Shown here: piece after piece, positions 49,122-50,220 of the stretch
How positions within the stretch are numbered: the first letter of the stretch is position 1
Layout of the letters: the number at the start of each line of letters is the position of its first letter
Assembly (NCBI RefSeq): GCF_000955955.1
Contig: NZ_JYJG01000141.1
Span: 1-50,220, forward strand
Reading direction: 5' to 3'
Source of the DNA: Lentzea aerocolonigenes
GTDB taxonomy: Bacteria; Actinomycetota; Actinomycetes; Mycobacteriales; Pseudonocardiaceae
Length of the DNA: 50,220 nt
Position numbers and translations under genes: made by a program
The notes under the pieces: model-generated
Told to the model about the DNA's origin: nothing
Database searches by the model: none
Seen by the model: the letters and a program-made list of their open reading frames with translations, nothing else

Positions 49122-49133
49122 CGGGGTGTCAAC
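49117..49133 (+). terminator. Weak hairpin at the end of the NRPS operon
   Basis: GTTGAC and GTCAAC pair around a five-base loop, overlapping the stop codon of the aminotransferase. With a six-base stem it is a weak candidate terminator. It lies between convergent genes, where the long operon must end. Confidence 0.25.
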
Positions 49134-49238
49134 GGAACACCGCTGCCCGTGATGTCCTCGAGCCGCTGTCAGGTGGTCGGCGTCGCAGGGCGATGGCCGC
49201 GCCGACAGCCCATTTCGCACCGTTCGGGCCGGCCACGG

Positions 49239-49994
49239 TCAGGCTGCGTGGCGGCGGCTGACCGGCCGTAGCCGGATGCGGCGGCGGGGGCTTGGCTGTT
49301 CGGCCAGCCGCGGGGTGTCGGATGAGCCGGTGGTGTCGGTGGAGTCGGTGTCCTGCAACGGTGTGCGGCCGCCGGGGTCCCGGTCGCGGAAGTGCACCAG
49401 TGCCAGCAGAGCGAGTGCGGCGACCAGCAGCGAGTGGGTCAGGACGCGGCTCGCGGTGGCGGTGCCGTTGATCAGGTCGCTGGTCGAGTAGGGGATCAGC
49501 ACGGCGACGAACGCCGCTGTGACAGGCAGCATGCCCGCGGTCGCGGAGGGGCGCAGCGCGGTCCAGAGCAGGCCGAGGCCGAGTGCGAGGTTCCAGGCGG
49601 TGCTCTCGTTGAAGAGGTGGCTGCTGTCGACACCGGTGGCGTGGGAGCCGTGCACGGACGTGCCGGTGCCCAGCACCTGGGCGAGTCCGAGGGTCAGCTG
49701 GGCGACCGCGACACCGCCCAGCAACGTCCTGGGCAGCCAGCCGCTTGGTGCGGGCGGGGTGATCGGGGGTGCCGCGTCGAGGATCGCCGCGGCCAGGTCC
49801 GGCACCGGAGTGGCCGGACGCACGCGCAGTGCGCGGGTCAGCGTTGTGGAGGCCTCCTGCCACTCCTGGCAGGACGTGCACGTCTCCAGGTGCGCGTCCA
49901 CCTGGTCGGTGGGCACGCCTTCGTCTTCCCCGTCGAGTCGGGCGGACAGGGCTTCACGGCAGGTGCTGCAGTCCACGTGGAGATTGTCGGTCAT
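49239..49994 (-). CDS. Zinc-finger (zf-HC2) membrane protein, anti-sigma-like
   Basis: This 251-residue protein starts with an anti-sigma zinc-finger pattern: CSTC at residues 9-12 and HLETCTSC, with His35, Cys39 and Cys42 in HxxxCxxC spacing. A Pro-rich linker and about four membrane helices follow (LLGGVAVAQLTLGLAQVLG, WNLALGLGLLWTAL, GMLPVTAAFVAVLI, LLVAALALLALVHF). The C-terminus is charged and faces the cytoplasm. Such proteins usually bind an ECF sigma factor encoded next to them; none is visible up to the window edge. ATG 49994 is used because the zinc-finger begins there; a longer frame upstream lacks conserved sequence. It converges on the NRPS operon and is probably outside the cluster. 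Confidence 0.8.
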   Translation of the reverse strand: MTDNLHVDCSTCREALSARLDGEDEGVPTDQVDAHLETCTSCQEWQEASTTLTRALRVRPATPVPDLAAAILDAAPPITPPAPSGWLPRTLLGGVAVAQLTLGLAQVLGTGTSVHGSHATGVDSSHLFNESTAWNLALGLGLLWTALRPSATAGMLPVTAAFVAVLIPYSTSDLINGTATASRVLTHSLLVAALALLALVHFRDRDPGGRTPLQDTDSTDTTGSSDTPRLAEQPSPRRRIRLRPVSRRHAA

Positions 49995-50220
49995 GCGGCC
50001 TACTTGGTTCCCGGCGATCTGTGAGTGGTTCCAGCGGACCCGCACCGGGCACGCGGCCCGGCGCGGGTGGCGCGGCGATGACATCGGCGCAGTGGAAGAG
50101 ACCGCGCCAACGTGGCGTCTCCAGTGGTGTGGCCCGGAACGTTGCCGGGAATTCGCGGCGAGCCGTCCCACTGAGCGTGAATTACCTGCCAACGTTCTGG
50201 GTCGCGTCGCTAGTAGTGCT
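49995..50220. other. Upstream region of the zf-HC2 gene at the window edge
   Basis: I see no gene on either strand with codon bias or motifs. The stretch should contain the promoter of the zinc-finger protein, but I find no clear -35/-10 pair. CGGAACGTTGCCGG near 50137-50150 is partly palindromic around AACGTT. Confidence 0.35.

Noticed and set aside
1..50220. tRNA, rRNA, CRISPR arrays, riboswitches
   Set aside because: No cloverleaf-like sequence, regularly spaced repeats or known riboswitch core was recognised by eye; a covariance-model search would be decisive.

Overview
The window is high-GC actinobacterial DNA. Gene style, GTG/ATG starts with 4-bp overlaps, and the regulator families suggest a Pseudonocardiales-type organism (Saccharothrix/Lentzea/Amycolatopsis relatives); the genus is a guess. 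The core, roughly 2.9-49.1 kb, is a complete-looking nonribosomal lipopeptide cluster.

Left flank (1-2.9 kb): decayed sugar-metabolism DNA. It holds a C-terminal stub of a sugar ABC permease, a small hypothetical gene, an intact secreted GH12 endoglucanase with a strong hairpin terminator, and a broken zinc alcohol/idonate dehydrogenase fragment. Regulatory block (2.9-14.25 kb): two paralogous PucR-type HTH regulators bracket an IclR regulator and three giant LuxR-family (LAL-type) ATPase regulators. The middle LAL has lost its DNA-binding domain and carries Arg for the Walker A Lys. The two PucR genes have matching promoters and share an upstream sequence block. An IS630-like transposase scrap separates this block from the biosynthetic genes.

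Biosynthetic core: two divergent operons start from a control region at about 20.3-20.47 kb. The minus operon encodes an ABC-2 exporter (ATPase, permease), a type II thioesterase, a mycofactocin-family short-chain dehydrogenase and a free-standing adenylation-thiolation (A-T) protein with a threonine specificity code. The plus operon encodes a fatty acyl-AMP ligase, two unusual acyl-CoA dehydrogenase homologues, an acyl carrier protein, a single 7028-residue NRPS, an MbtH protein, an AsnO/VioC-like Fe(II)/2-oxoglutarate hydroxylase and an EctB-like diaminobutyrate aminotransferase.

The NRPS reads: starter C-A1-T-E; C-T (no A domain); C-A3-T; C-A4-T; C-A5-T; C-A6-T; C-A7-T-TE. The A-less second module is presumably charged in trans by the free A-T protein, as in ramoplanin biosynthesis. 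The lipid cassette also resembles that of ramoplanin/enduracidin, but here it feeds only seven modules. Inferred product: an unsaturated fatty acyl chain on a heptapeptide D-X1/Thr/X3/Asn/Asn/X6/X7, probably with beta-hydroxy-Asn and possibly 2,4-diaminobutyrate, released or cyclised by the TE. A7 lacks the Asp that normally binds the alpha-amino group, so the last building block may be unusual. The cluster seems to end after the aminotransferase; an anti-sigma-like zinc-finger membrane protein follows on the other strand.
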